Shown: positions 1 to 12,464, numbered from the stretch's first letter. The stretch is DNA of 51,721 bases from Lachnospiraceae bacterium (GCA_022794265.1 JAAWEK010000026.1:1-51721); one strand, 5' to 3'. The notes: generated by a model from the sequence alone, not told the origin. A program made the numbers and translations.

Positions 1-146
1 AAAAATAATAGCCAAGCTGGGATACACATCCATGCTTGACTATTATCTGATAGTCTGTGAAAACTAAGGAACCGCCGTATACGGAACCGTACGTACGGTG
101 GTGTGGGAGGACGGTAAGTAAAATAATTATTTACCTCCTACCCGAT
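1..146 (+). mobile_element. Group II intron, 3' end (domains V and VI)
   Basis: The 3' part of a group II intron enters from the left edge. Domain V is visible at 71-102: ACCGCCGT (71-78) pairs with ACGGTGGT (95-102), with one G-T wobble, around the typical GGAACC...CGTACG core. Domain VI follows at about 104-143, where GGG (105-107) pairs with CCC (141-143) and A140 is left unpaired, as expected for the branch-point adenosine. The intron should end near 146, 6-7 nt past that A. Any reverse transcriptase/maturase gene would lie outside the window. Whether the intron is complete cannot be judged. The orientation is plus because both domains read in this direction. Confidence 0.8.
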
Positions 147-324
147 TGATGAAGCAGCCCGTATTGCGTGCTGATTTCCCTATTATTTTCAGCATATTTT
201 ACAAGCATATCCGTCCATTTGGTTTAAGGTCGAAATAAAAGGGGTAAGCGATGCTATAGGTGTGGATTATCTGCATTTTGTTTCGTGGATGTTGTGTATG
301 TAAAACTTTGAAAATAATATCCCC

Positions 325-516
325 ATGGGGGTTCGGGGTTGTACTGCTTTTGCATATTCAAAGAGTGGCAGAATGATATACGGCGGAAATAATGACTTGT
401 TCCCTTTCTTGGGAGATGGAAGTAAAAGTGAAATTTATGCCCCTAAAAATGAATCCTTTCGAGCCATAAGCAAGCGATCTGTATCTGGGCAATTTCTATT
501 TAGATTTTTTAGATAA
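325..516 (+). pseudogene. N-terminal fragment of a cysteine Ntn-hydrolase-like protein
   Basis: A 63-codon open frame starts with the short stretch GCTAFAYSKSGRMIYGGNND. It resembles the N-terminus of choloylglycine hydrolase / acyl-CoA:6-APA acyltransferase-like enzymes (peptidase families C45/C59), where a Cys soon after the start becomes the nucleophile and a G-x-N-x-D motif follows. Family members are roughly 300-350 residues long, so only the first fifth is present. The frame ends in sequence (FLFRFFR) unlike the family, and the next gene begins 40 nt later. No good ribosome site precedes 325. I read it as a truncated remnant next to the intron. Family assignment is from motif memory and is tentative. 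Confidence 0.4.
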
Positions 517-556
517 TGTATGTTATATTAAAGCTTGGAAAGGGGGCGTTGCTGTC

Positions 557-967
557 ATGAATATAGTTGTAAAAAAAGTAGTGGACTATATTGAAACACA
601 TCTTGATGACGAGTTATCACTTGATAAAATAGCGTATGCGCTGAATTATTCAAAATTCTATGTTGCCAGAGTTTTTAATGAGGAAACAGGGGGGACGGTT
701 TATAAATATATACAAGGGCGCAGGCTGACTTTGGCAGCCCAAAAACTTGTGGAAACTAACCAGCCAATAATTGAAATAGCTTATGAAGCACATTATGAGT
801 CTCAACAGGCTTTTACGCTGGCTTTCAAACAGGTGTATGGGTGTACGCCTAAAATTTATAGGAAAAGCGGTGTATTTTATCCAAAACAGACTAGGATGTG
901 CATGATGAATTTGATGACTGTATATTCATTTTTATCTCGTTTGGAAGGAGGTAAAATGTCGGCATGA
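557..967 (+). CDS. AraC-family regulator, bare DNA-binding domain
   Basis: The 136-residue protein consists almost entirely of an AraC/XylS double helix-turn-helix. The first HTH covers about residues 20-45 ([20 protein letters not shown]). The second covers about 65-100, ending in the typical F[12 protein letters not shown] segment. No sensor domain is attached; most AraC regulators have 250-300 residues. An AAGGGGG ribosome site lies about 10 nt before the ATG. Its last codons overlap the start of the clpP-like gene (ATGA at 964-967), so the two are translationally coupled and probably share a role. The frame is open back to a TAA at 467-469, so an N-terminal extension without ATG cannot be excluded. 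It could be the C-terminal remnant of a longer regulator, but the coupling argues that it is functional. Confidence 0.75.
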   Translation: MNIVVKKVVDYIETHLDDELSLDKIAYALNYSKFYVARVFNEETGGTVYKYIQGRRLTLAAQKLVETNQPIIEIAYEAHYESQQAFTLAFKQVYGCTPKIYRKSGVFYPKQTRMCMMNLMTVYSFLSRLEGGKMSA

Positions 968-1554
968 GTACAATTCCCTATGTGGTTGAGCAGACAAGTC
1001 GTGGAGAGAGAAGCTACGATATTTTTTCAAGGCTGTTATCTGACAGGATTATTTTCCTGGGAGAAGAAGTGAGCGATGTTTCGGCTGGTTTGGTTATTGC
1101 ACAGATGTTATTTTTAGAAGCACAAGACCCGGAAAAGGACATTCAGTTATATATTAATAGTCCAGGCGGTTCAGTGTCAGCTGGATTTGCTATTTATGAT
1201 ACAATGCAGTATATAAAATGCGATGTTTCAACAATATGTATGGGACTTGCTGCCAGCTTTGGAGCTTTTATATTGGCAGGAGGTACGAAAGGAAAACGCA
1301 TTGCATTACCGAATGCGGAAATCATGATACACCAGCCGGCTATTCATGGCAATGGCATTCAGGGGCAGGCGACGGATATAAAAATCACATCTGATCATAT
1401 ACAAAAAAGCAAGGAACGCTTAAATGCTATTTTAGCAGGGAATACAGGGAAAAATATTGAAGAAATCGTTATTGCTACAGAGCGTGATAATTATATGACT
1501 GCAAAAGAGGCAATGGATTTTGGTTTGATTGATAAAATCATAGAACAGCGATAA
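964..1554 (+). CDS. clpP: ClpP-family serine protease paralogue
   Basis: This 196-residue protein is a full-length ClpP peptidase, the proteolytic chamber of ATP-dependent Clp proteases (tetradecamer, cytosol). The catalytic triad is visible: Ser98 in GLAASFGAF, His123 in MIHQP and Asp175 in [11 protein letters not shown]. The handle region and the [12 protein letters not shown] strand are intact. The start ATG overlaps the preceding AraC-type gene by 4 nt and has AAGGAGG 10-16 nt upstream inside that gene. No clpX or tig gene is adjacent, unlike the housekeeping clpP locus, so this is probably a second, specialised ClpP. Which ATPase partner it uses is unknown. The GLAAS variation of the usual GQAAS also fits a divergent paralogue. 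Confidence 0.92.
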   Translation: MSTIPYVVEQTSRGERSYDIFSRLLSDRIIFLGEEVSDVSAGLVIAQMLFLEAQDPEKDIQLYINSPGGSVSAGFAIYDTMQYIKCDVSTICMGLAASFGAFILAGGTKGKRIALPNAEIMIHQPAIHGNGIQGQATDIKITSDHIQKSKERLNAILAGNTGKNIEEIVIATERDNYMTAKEAMDFGLIDKIIEQR

Positions 1555-1971
1555 GCATTAGAATACAGGGCCCATGAACTTGTAACATCACGAAGTCATT
1601 GCGGGGGATAATGGGCTTTACCTGTTTGCAAAATTTATGCCTGACCTCTGCTGGTTAATCGCTTTTGGTTAGATAGTGCCAGAGGATGATTTATACGTTA
1701 ATGATGGCAAAAGGGCCGTTACTGGAAAATCTCTTGCTAATTTTGACACATCCAAAGAACCATTTCAATTATGCTCTTTGGATTCTATACCGTATAATCC
1801 TCCCTGTTCCTCGTTTTTGGAAAAGGCAGAGAGGTTTTTATTCTTGGAGCTTGCAGGCATGGGTGCTGTTCTCTGCGTCTATCCTTTCCTGGTTTACAAA
1901 GGGGGATACCGCTTCATAAGAAAATGAATGAGATACATTTGTGTCGGACTCTTAAATAAGTGTAAAAGAAT
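1555..1971. other. Gene-poor stretch with degenerate frames
   Basis: This 417-nt stretch separates the clpP-like gene from the end of the leftward AraC regulator. Two overlapping plus-strand frames of about 80 codons (from 1676 and 1686) run through it. Neither has a ribosome site and neither resembles a family I recognise. The 1686 frame is rich in Leu, Trp and aromatic residues and could be a decayed membrane-protein fragment. A weak pairing of GCCCAT (1571-1576) with ATGGGC (1611-1616) is too distant to call a terminator. I see no convincing gene. Confidence 0.4.
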
Positions 1972-2838
1972 TTATACATCTTTATCCACTTGCTTTCTGT
2001 AATTACTTGGAGAAAATCCTTTATGCTTGTGAAATATCCGGCTGAAATATAAAGGATTATCATATCCAACGATTCGGCCTATCTCGGATATAGAATATGT
2101 TGTTGTTTCAAGTAAAGTCTGGGCATTTGTGATACGAGTGGAAACAATGTACTGCATAGGTGTAATGCCGGTATATTCCTTGAAATTGCGAATAAACCAA
2201 CTGATACTCATTCCCCGGGAAGTAGCATATTCTTCAATGTTAATTTCTGTATTGTAGTTATCATTGAAATACTGAGCTGCTAAATCCATTTCATTATCTA
2301 AATACTCATTCCTGAGTATTCGTTTTTTTGTAAGCTGTCTATTTATAATGATAAGCAGGTGACGGAGAAGCATTGATATCATTTCTTCATAATTTGTCTG
2401 GCAACGCTGCAATTCAGATATAATTCTTTTGAAAATCCGTTCATATTCCAAAGAAGACCCAACAAAGAAAGTTCTCATATCATCTGTTATTCCATATTGT
2501 CTTAAAATTAGTTTTACATCACTGCCGGTAAAATGAATCCAATACACTTCTGTTTTGTCCACTCCATAGTATTCATATTTCTGAAATTCCTTCGGTCTGT
2601 AAATTACCATATTGCCGGCTGGAATTACTGTATCATTTTCTTCATTATTAAAATGAAAGTGAGCCTTACCGGAAGCTATATAAATAATCTGGTAATCTAA
2701 TCGTCCTCTTGGACGATATGTTGGCAGTTTAGGATATGAAGATATTTTATAAGTACCGCAGCTTCCCACAATTAAAGGCTTTGATTTATCTTTAAAATCC
2801 TGGTGAGAATTATTGTAATAACCGGAATTAATATACAT
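1972..2838 (-). CDS. AraC-family regulator of the lactose/galactose operon
   Basis: This 288-residue transcription factor has an N-terminal cupin-like sugar-sensing domain (about residues 25-150) and a C-terminal AraC double HTH (about 190-285). The signature GRIVGYDNPLYFSRIFHKHK ends in G-x-S-P-x-x-Y-R. I chose the ATG at 2836-2838 because AGGAGTG sits 7 nt upstream on the minus strand; a longer frame to 2886 would begin inside the promoter. It is divergent from lacZ with about 200 nt between the two genes, the classic arrangement for a local activator. By context it should sense lactose, galactose or a metabolite and switch on the lacZ-galT operon. Ligand and mode are inferred. Confidence 0.88.
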   Translation of the reverse strand: MYINSGYYNNSHQDFKDKSKPLIVGSCGTYKISSYPKLPTYRPRGRLDYQIIYIASGKAHFHFNNEENDTVIPAGNMVIYRPKEFQKYEYYGVDKTEVYWIHFTGSDVKLILRQYGITDDMRTFFVGSSLEYERIFKRIISELQRCQTNYEEMISMLLRHLLIIINRQLTKKRILRNEYLDNEMDLAAQYFNDNYNTEINIEEYATSRGMSISWFIRNFKEYTGITPMQYIVSTRITNAQTLLETTTYSISEIGRIVGYDNPLYFSRIFHKHKGFSPSNYRKQVDKDV

Positions 2839-2867
2839 AGAATCACTCCTTGCATTAATTTTTATAT

Positions 2868-2896
2868 ATTGTATCATTTTGTGCATGTTTTGTCTA
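2868..2896 (-). promoter_or_regulatory. Promoter of the AraC regulator
   Basis: On the minus strand TAGACA (2891-2896) is followed after 17 nt by TACAAT (2868-2873). This places the start of transcription about 25 nt before the chosen ATG and supports that start over the longer frame. Confidence 0.6.
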
Positions 2897-2906
2897 ATTG
2901 GGTTTA

Positions 2907-2935
2907 TGGACTGAAGAGATTAAACATTTTATAAT
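2907..2935 (+). promoter_or_regulatory. Probable activator-dependent promoter of the lac/gal operon
   Basis: A perfect TATAAT (2930-2935) lies 17 nt after TGGACT (2907-2912), a poor -35 box. A strong -10 with a weak -35 fits a promoter that needs the divergent AraC protein. No second convincing promoter is seen before lacZ. Confidence 0.5.
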
Positions 2936-2986
2936 AATCTTAGAAAATGGGACGGGAAAAAGAAGGTATCAGTTAGTGGAAACTGA

Positions 2987-6073
<3,087 letters not shown>

Positions 6074-6175
6074 ATTTTAACTTGTTGTAATTATTGTGGA
6101 GAAAACATTAATCGGCTCTAAATGTTTGGGGAATATTTCAGAGCTTGCACAGTCGGATGAGAAGGAGCGGTTTTT

Positions 6176-7537
6176 ATGGAAGAGAAGAAATATTTAAAGT
6201 GGTATAACAAAGTTGGATACGGTTCCGGTGATATCGCAGGAAATGTAGTTTATGCATTATTATCAGCCTTTGTGATGATTTACTTAACAGATACGGTAGG
6301 CTTAAATTCAGGAATTATAGGCACATTAATAGCAGTTTCAAAGATTTTTGACGGTGTCAGTGATGTTTTCTTTGGTGCATTGATTGACAAGACAAAGTCA
6401 AAGATGGGGAAGGCCAGGCCATGGATGTTATATGGATATTTTGGCTGTGCAGTTTGTTTGGTTGCGATTTTCTGTATTCCGGTTGATATGGGAACAACAG
6501 CTCAGTATGCATGGTTCTTTATTGCATATACATTATTAAATGCCGGTTTTTATACAGCAAACAACATTGCATATTCAGCACTAACAGCACTTATCACAAA
6601 GAATAATCAGGAACGGGTTCAGATGGGTTCCATCCGTTTCATGTTCGCCTTTGGCACAAGTATGTTAATTCAGGCAATTACTGTTGGAGTAGTTGTTCAC
6701 TTCGGTGGTGGAGCCGCTGCCTGGAGAACAGTAGCTATTATTTATGCCATTATTGGTGTTATTTCCAATACAATTTCAGTTATGTCGGTGAAGGAACTAT
6801 CTCCTGAGGAATTAGCGGAAGAACAAAAGGAAAAAGAAGCAGAAGAAAAATATAGTCTCATTGATGCATTTAAACTTCTTATCCACAATAAATATTTCAT
6901 CCTGATTTGTGGAGCATACCTTTTAATGCAGATTTATTCAGCTACTCTTGGTATGGGAATTTATTTTATGAAGTATGTTCTAAAGGATGAGAGTTTATTT
7001 GGTACTTTTGCCTGGGCAGTTAATATTCCTATGATTGTTGGACTTTTGGCTACACCAGTATTGGTTGCAAAATTTAAGGGAATGTATAGGTTGAACCTTG
7101 TCGGATATGCAATAGGTACACTGGGCCGTCTTGGAGTTGTTGCTGCAGGTTATATGGGGAATATTCCGCTTATGCTGGCATTCACGGCACTTGCAGCTCT
7201 TGGAATGAGTCCTCTTCAGGGAGATATGAATGCTCTTATTGCTACAACATCAGAGTATACACGATTGAAAACCGGTAAGAGAGTGGATGGAACAATGTAT
7301 TCCTGCACATCATTTGGAACAAAAGTTGGTGGTGGAATAGGTACAGCAATCGCCGGATGGTTACTTGCAGCAAGTGGATATATCAAGAATGCGCCGGTCC
7401 AGCCGGAATCCTGTATAAGAATGCTTCATATTATGTATTTGTGGCTTCCAATGATTTTCACTTTTTTAATTACAATTGTACTTATTAAATTGAACGTTGA
7501 GAAGGCAAATGCAGATTTGAGAAAAAAACAGGGATAA
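6176..7537 (+). CDS. GPH-family sugar:cation symporter
   Basis: This 453-residue, roughly 12-helix membrane protein belongs to the glycoside-pentoside-hexuronide:cation symporter family (MelB/LacS type). Family marks include the N-terminal KVGYGSGDIAGNVVYAL and the loop GALIDKTKSKMGKARPW between helices 2 and 3. The C-terminal IIA domain found in LacS of lactic acid bacteria is absent. It lies 102 nt after lacZ and 18 nt before galK, so lactose or galactoside uptake is the obvious role; substrate and coupling ion are inferred. GGAGCGG serves as ribosome site. Confidence 0.88.
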   Translation: MEEKKYLKWYNKVGYGSGDIAGNVVYALLSAFVMIYLTDTVGLNSGIIGTLIAVSKIFDGVSDVFFGALIDKTKSKMGKARPWMLYGYFGCAVCLVAIFCIPVDMGTTAQYAWFFIAYTLLNAGFYTANNIAYSALTALITKNNQERVQMGSIRFMFAFGTSMLIQAITVGVVVHFGGGAAAWRTVAIIYAIIGVISNTISVMSVKELSPEELAEEQKEKEAEEKYSLIDAFKLLIHNKYFILICGAYLLMQIYSATLGMGIYFMKYVLKDESLFGTFAWAVNIPMIVGLLATPVLVAKFKGMYRLNLVGYAIGTLGRLGVVAAGYMGNIPLMLAFTALAALGMSPLQGDMNALIATTSEYTRLKTGKRVDGTMYSCTSFGTKVGGGIGTAIAGWLLAASGYIKNAPVQPESCIRMLHIMYLWLPMIFTFLITIVLIKLNVEKANADLRKKQG

Positions 7538-7555
7538 TCATAGGGGGTTGGTATT

Positions 7556-8833
7556 GTGGAAGCAAAAATAATAGTATCCGAAATTGAATATGGTAAATAT
7601 GATGAGATGTTATTGGATATTTATGTAGATAGAAGCAGGAGTTCCTATCAAAAGCAGAGATATGTTAAAGCAATAAAAAAATATATTGATATATATGGCA
7701 ATGGTGATATAGAAGTTTATAGCGCTCCGGGCAGAAGTGAGATTGGTGGAAATCATACCGATCATCAGCATGGAGAGATACTTGCAGCCGCAATTAACAA
7801 CGATGCAATAGCGATTGTTAAAAGACTGGATGAACAGGTAATAAAGGTGATTTCAAACGGGTATGATTTAATTACAATTGATTTGAATGATATCAGGATG
7901 GTTGAAGAAGAAAAGGAAACGACAATTAGTCTGATTAAGGGTGTTTTATTTAAAATGGTTCAGATGGGATATAAAATTGGAGGCTTCCAGGCATACATTA
8001 CAAGTGATGTATTAATCGGTGCAGGCTTATCTTCATCAGCAGCTTACGAGACATTAATCAGTTCCATAATATCCGGTTTATATAATGATATGAAAGTAAG
8101 TGCAATAGAAATCGCAATTATTGGTCAGTATGCCGAAAATGTATACTTTGGAAAACCTTGTGGATTAATGGATCAAATGGCATGTTCCGTTGGCAATTTA
8201 GTACATGTAAATTTTGCGAATCCAAAAGAGCCAATCATTGAAAAGCTAGAAATTGACCTTAATAAATATGGATACAGTTTATGCATAACGGACACAAAGG
8301 GTTCCCACGCTGACCTTACAGCGGATTATGCTGCTGTGCCGGAAGAAATGAAGAAAGTGGCTGCCTATTTTGGAAAAGAAGTATTACTTGGACTTGGTAC
8401 TGAAGATATTATGAAGGAGTTTTCACGACTTCGCACACAGGTGGGTGACAGAGCAATCCTTAGAGCGCTTCATTTTGTTTGTGAAAATGAGAGAGTACAG
8501 AAGGAAGTTGCAGCTTTACAAAATAATGATTTTGCTTCATTTTTGGAACTGGTAAATGCATCCGGAAATTCATCTTATAAGTTTTTGCAGAATGTATACT
8601 CAAACTCGGATGTGCAGCATCAGAATGTATCTCTTGGACTTGCAATCAGCGAGATTTGTTTAGGTAAGTATGGTGTTTGCAGAGTTCACGGAGGCGGGTT
8701 TGCAGGTACAATTCAGGCATTTGTTAAAAATGAAGCGGTGAATGAGTACCGGAAGAGAATGGACGAGGCCTTTGGAAAGGGTTCTTGTAGTGTATTAAAA
8801 ATAAGAAAATATGGTGGAATGAAAGTTCTATAG
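7556..8833 (+). CDS. galK: Galactokinase
   Basis: This 425-residue GHMP-family kinase phosphorylates galactose to galactose-1-phosphate, step one of the Leloir pathway. The galactokinase signature appears as PGRSEIGGNHTDHQHG near residues 59-74. The GHMP motif 2 is GAGLSSSAAYE and motif 3 is VHGGGFAGTIQA. The start is a GTG with GGGGG 8 nt upstream. The signature reads SEIGGNHTD instead of the more common NLIGEHTD, a variation I associate with Clostridia-type galactokinases. It lies between the symporter and galE with gaps under 20 nt, so it is in the same transcript. Confidence 0.93.
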   Translation: MEAKIIVSEIEYGKYDEMLLDIYVDRSRSSYQKQRYVKAIKKYIDIYGNGDIEVYSAPGRSEIGGNHTDHQHGEILAAAINNDAIAIVKRLDEQVIKVISNGYDLITIDLNDIRMVEEEKETTISLIKGVLFKMVQMGYKIGGFQAYITSDVLIGAGLSSSAAYETLISSIISGLYNDMKVSAIEIAIIGQYAENVYFGKPCGLMDQMACSVGNLVHVNFANPKEPIIEKLEIDLNKYGYSLCITDTKGSHADLTADYAAVPEEMKKVAAYFGKEVLLGLGTEDIMKEFSRLRTQVGDRAILRALHFVCENERVQKEVAALQNNDFASFLELVNASGNSSYKFLQNVYSNSDVQHQNVSLGLAISEICLGKYGVCRVHGGGFAGTIQAFVKNEAVNEYRKRMDEAFGKGSCSVLKIRKYGGMKVL

Positions 8834-8849
8834 ATTGGAGGAATGTGAA

Positions 8850-9845
8850 ATGGGAAGCATATTAGTATTAGGCGGAGCAGGATATATCGGCTCACATACA
8901 GTTTATGAATTAATTGATGCAGGCGAAAGTGTGGTAATCGTTGATAATCTGCTTACAGGGTTTAGAGAGGCAGTTCATCCCAAGGCCGGGTTTTATGAAG
9001 GAGACATCAGAGATAGAGCCTTTATGGACTTTGTTTTTGAAAATGAGGATATTGATGGTGTTATTCATTTTGCTGCAAGTTCTCAGGTCGGAGAAAGTAT
9101 GAATAATCCGCTTAAGTATTACAACAATAATCTCTGTGGAACAGAGGTGCTTTTGGAAAGTATGGTTGCACACAGAATTGATAAGATTGTATTCTCATCC
9201 ACTGCTGCAACATATGGCGAGCCAGAAAGTATTCCTATTCTTGAAACCGACAGGACACTTCCAACAAACTGTTATGGAGAGACGAAACTTTCTATGGAAA
9301 AGATGTTCAAGTGGACCTCAAAGGCACATAACCTTAGATTTGTATCGCTCAGATATTTTAATGCCTGTGGTGCACATCCAAATGGTCAGATTGGAGAAGC
9401 GCATAATCCTGAAACACATTTGATTCCGCTTATTTTACAGGTGCCAAATAGCCAGAGAGAGTTTATTTCAATCTTTGGTAATGACTACGAGACGAAAGAT
9501 GGTACATGCGTAAGAGATTATATTCATGTTAATGATCTTGCGCAGGCCCATATTCTTGCTATGAAGTATTTAAGAAATGGCGGGGAGAGCGATTTCTTTA
9601 ATCTCGGAAACGGAGTTGGATTCACGGTTAAGGAAGTTGTAGATACTGCGAGAAAAGTAACCGGTCATCCGATTCCGGCAAAGGAAGAGGAGAGAAGAGC
9701 TGGAGATCCATCAACGCTTATTGCTTCAAGTGATAAGGCAAAAACAGTTCTCGGATGGAATCCTCAGTTTGCTGATCTTGAAACTATTATTGCTACTGCC
9801 TGGAAATGGCATCAGTCACATCCTCATGGCTATGAGGAAGTATAG
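8850..9845 (+). CDS. galE: UDP-glucose 4-epimerase
   Basis: This 331-residue short-chain dehydrogenase interconverts UDP-galactose and UDP-glucose using tightly bound NAD. The Rossmann motif GGAGYIGSH starts at residue 7, the catalytic SSTAATYG segment is present, and YGETK supplies Tyr and Lys. The ATG at 8850 has GGAGG 8 nt upstream; an in-frame TTG at 8835 overlaps the ribosome site and is unlikely. It sits 16 nt after galK and 12 nt before galT, completing the Leloir set. Length is normal for the family (330-340). Confidence 0.95.
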   Translation: MGSILVLGGAGYIGSHTVYELIDAGESVVIVDNLLTGFREAVHPKAGFYEGDIRDRAFMDFVFENEDIDGVIHFAASSQVGESMNNPLKYYNNNLCGTEVLLESMVAHRIDKIVFSSTAATYGEPESIPILETDRTLPTNCYGETKLSMEKMFKWTSKAHNLRFVSLRYFNACGAHPNGQIGEAHNPETHLIPLILQVPNSQREFISIFGNDYETKDGTCVRDYIHVNDLAQAHILAMKYLRNGGESDFFNLGNGVGFTVKEVVDTARKVTGHPIPAKEEERRAGDPSTLIASSDKAKTVLGWNPQFADLETIIATAWKWHQSHPHGYEEV

Positions 9846-9857
9846 GAGGCAGGGATT

Positions 9858-11345
9858 ATGATAAATAAGCTTATCAATGAATTGGTGACATATGGAATCA
9901 ATAATGATTTAGTTGAACCTGATGATAAGGTATATGTTACAAACAGGCTTTTGGAATTATTTGAGTTAATGGAGTTCACAGAAGAACCTGTTGCTGAATG
10001 TAGATTTCTTGCAGACATTCTGGAAGATATGATGACCTATGCATACGAAAAAGGAATCATGCCGGAAGATACGATAACAATGAAGGATTTATTTGATACA
10101 AAAATAATGGGTTTGCTTACACCTGCACCATCGGTTGTCAGAGAGAATTTTAAGCTGTTTCTGGAAACAAATAGTAAACTTGCCACAGACTATTATTATA
10201 AGTTTAGCCAGAAAACAAATTATATTCGTGTAGATAGAATTGCAAAAGATGAAAAGTGGGTAACAGAAACAGAGTATGGTCCGGTTGATATCACGATTAA
10301 CCTGTCAAAGCCTGAAAAGGATCCGGGAGAAATAGCAAAGGCCGGACAGGCAAAGAAGTCAGGTTATCCAAGCTGCCTTCTCTGTATGGAGAATGAAGGA
10401 TATGCCGGACATTTTTCTCATCCTGCAAGACAGAATCATCGTGTAATTCCGATTAAACTTGATGGAGAAGATTATTTCCTTCAATACTCACCTTATGTTT
10501 ATTATAATGAGCATTGCATCATTTTTAATAAGCAACATATACCGATGAAAATTGACAGAGCTGTATTTAAGAAGCTTCTTGAATTTGTAGACCAGTTTAA
10601 ACATTACACAGCAGGTTCAAATGCTGACCTTCCTATTGTAGGTGGTTCTATTTTAAGTCATGACCATTTCCAGGGTGGCGGATATGTCTTTGCAATGGCA
10701 AAAGCACCATATGATAGGACATTTACGATTAAAGGTTATGAGGATTTGACTGCCGGGATAGTAAAATGGCCAATGTCAGTAATTCGTTTACAGGGAAAGA
10801 ATATAGATAGAATTGTAGAGGCAGCAGCTCATATCCTTGCCTCCTGGAGAGGTTACACCGACGAGGAGGCATTTATCTTTAGCGAAACAGATGGAACACC
10901 TCATAACACCATTACTCCGATTGCAAGAATACATGAGGATTTGTATGAACTTGATTTGGTACTGCGAAATAATATAACCACAGATGAATGTCCCTGGGGA
11001 GTTTATCACCCATCGGCTGACCTTCATCATATCAAAAAGGAAAATATAGGCTTGATTGAAGTCATGGGTCTTGCAGTTCTTCCGGCAAGATTAAAGAAAG
11101 AAATTGCCATATTAGAGGATTACATTATTAATGCTAAAAATATTCGTAGTAATGATGATATTAAAAAACATGCGGACTGGGTTGAAGAATGGATTGACAA
11201 ATATGAAATAAATGAAAATAACATTCATGAAATTATTCGGGATGAAATCAGCAAGGTATTTATTAAGGTTTTGGAATGTGCAGGTGTATATAAAAGAACA
11301 GAAGAAGGTATGTCTGCGTTTATGAGATTTATAGATTCTTTATAA
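9858..11345 (+). CDS. galT: UDP-glucose--hexose-1-phosphate uridylyltransferase, class 2
   Basis: This 495-residue protein belongs to the Firmicutes-type class 2 GalT family, which is unrelated in length to the 350-residue class 1 enzymes. It transfers UMP from UDP-glucose to galactose-1-phosphate, giving UDP-galactose and glucose-1-phosphate. The likely active-site segment is GSILSHDHFQGG, with histidines replacing the class 1 HPH motif. AGGAGG precedes the ATG by 9 nt and the gap after galE is 12 nt. It is the last gene of the operon; no clear hairpin terminator follows in 11346-11410. Confidence 0.93.
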   Translation: MINKLINELVTYGINNDLVEPDDKVYVTNRLLELFELMEFTEEPVAECRFLADILEDMMTYAYEKGIMPEDTITMKDLFDTKIMGLLTPAPSVVRENFKLFLETNSKLATDYYYKFSQKTNYIRVDRIAKDEKWVTETEYGPVDITINLSKPEKDPGEIAKAGQAKKSGYPSCLLCMENEGYAGHFSHPARQNHRVIPIKLDGEDYFLQYSPYVYYNEHCIIFNKQHIPMKIDRAVFKKLLEFVDQFKHYTAGSNADLPIVGGSILSHDHFQGGGYVFAMAKAPYDRTFTIKGYEDLTAGIVKWPMSVIRLQGKNIDRIVEAAAHILASWRGYTDEEAFIFSETDGTPHNTITPIARIHEDLYELDLVLRNNITTDECPWGVYHPSADLHHIKKENIGLIEVMGLAVLPARLKKEIAILEDYIINAKNIRSNDDIKKHADWVEEWIDKYEINENNIHEIIRDEISKVFIKVLECAGVYKRTEEGMSAFMRFIDSL

Positions 11346-11414
11346 AGCGCCCCGAATTATAAGGATGGTTCAATAAAAAAGTGTTTTGTCCTTATTTACA
11401 TGTGACTATTCCGT

Positions 11415-11444
11415 TTGACAAGAATTATCCTTTTAAGTTATTAT
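11415..11444 (+). promoter_or_regulatory. Promoter before the nucleoside phosphorylase gene
   Basis: TTGACA (11415-11420) and TATTAT (11439-11444) are 18 nt apart. The predicted leader is about 130 nt long. It holds an imperfect stem, AAGTTC (11519-11524) with GAACTT (11541-11546), but no riboswitch that I recognise. Confidence 0.6.
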
Positions 11445-11581
11445 GAATAGAATAGTTGTAACGCCTGTACCTGATAAGTTATAAGCTGGTTTAAAAATGT
11501 GGTTGTGAATGCAAAGCAAAGTTCTGTCAGAATAACAGAAGAACTTGGAATCACAAGAATGTTTTTCAGGAAAGGATGAAA

Positions 11582-12331
11582 ATGTTGAATAGAAACGATT
11601 CAATAACGGATCCGCAAAAGCTGGTTCGTATGGAAATGAAGCATAAAGGTTTTGATATAGACAAGATAAAGATACCGGAAAAAGTGTATCTGTTAACGGA
11701 TGATATTTATGATGAGATGATTTCGAAGACTAAAAATATTGCTACGAAGAAATATCCATTGGGAGGGTACTTATACGTATTTAATGGGCATAATAATGTT
11801 GGTTTTATCAAAGGTAATATGTGTTCGCCAGCCATAGCAACACAGGCGGAAGATTTGATTGCGGGTGGTGTAAAAGAATTAATCCATGTGGGATATGCAG
11901 GGGGCTTGCAGCTCGATATGAAACCTGGTGATATTGTAATAACGGATGGAGCTTATAATGATACAGCGGTTGCAAGATTGTATGGATATGATTTTGATAG
12001 AATTGCTTCTTCTGTTGTGTTGACGGACAGAGTGGAAGCCCGGTTAAAAGAAAATGAACTTACATATAGAAGGGGAATTCATTGGACCACAGATGCTGGT
12101 TACAGAGAAACTTATGGACAGATACTGAATTATCGTAAAAAGGGTGCACTTTGTGTTGAGATGGAAGGAGTGGGATTATTTACAATAGCTAATTATAGAA
12201 ACTGTCTGGCAACCGGAATTTATATTATATCAGATGTACTTGCCAGCGAGTGGAAATTGGGTTGGGATGGAAAAGAAATTAATAAAAGTGTGGGATGCAT
12301 TATCGAAATGATAATTGGTCAGATGTCATGA
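11582..12331 (+). CDS. Nucleoside phosphorylase family protein
   Basis: This 249-residue protein belongs to the PNP/UDP phosphorylase superfamily, which cleaves the N-glycosidic bond of nucleosides with phosphate. Family marks are the phosphate/ribose loop GYAGGLQLDMKPGDIVITDG and the helix CVEMEGVGLFTIA, whose EMEG contacts ribose. The end of this family usually carries S/D-D residues after the EMEG helix, here IISDVLAS. I prefer the ATG at 11582 because AGGAAAGG ends 6 nt before it; another ATG at 11576 touches the ribosome site. Uridine phosphorylase is the nearest guess but substrate cannot be read from sequence. It has its own promoter. Confidence 0.82.
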   Translation: MLNRNDSITDPQKLVRMEMKHKGFDIDKIKIPEKVYLLTDDIYDEMISKTKNIATKKYPLGGYLYVFNGHNNVGFIKGNMCSPAIATQAEDLIAGGVKELIHVGYAGGLQLDMKPGDIVITDGAYNDTAVARLYGYDFDRIASSVVLTDRVEARLKENELTYRRGIHWTTDAGYRETYGQILNYRKKGALCVEMEGVGLFTIANYRNCLATGIYIISDVLASEWKLGWDGKEINKSVGCIIEMIIGQMS

Positions 12332-12464
12332 GGACTTATATATGAAGTACGATAATATATATTTTATAAAATGAATTTTTATATTCGGGATTTCCGGTGA
12401 TTTTAAGGGATGATAAAAGAACGATAGAACAAACTATGGAAATATAAATCGGAGGTGAACGTAT

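Noticed and set aside
1676-1927. Two overlapping frames of 83 and 77 codons
   Set aside because: No ribosome site, mutually exclusive frames and no recognisable family. Kept only as gene-poor sequence.
11445-11581. Possible riboswitch in the leader of the phosphorylase gene
   Set aside because: The only stem is imperfect (AAGTTC/GAACTT with bulges). No purine, preQ1 or other conserved core is visible.
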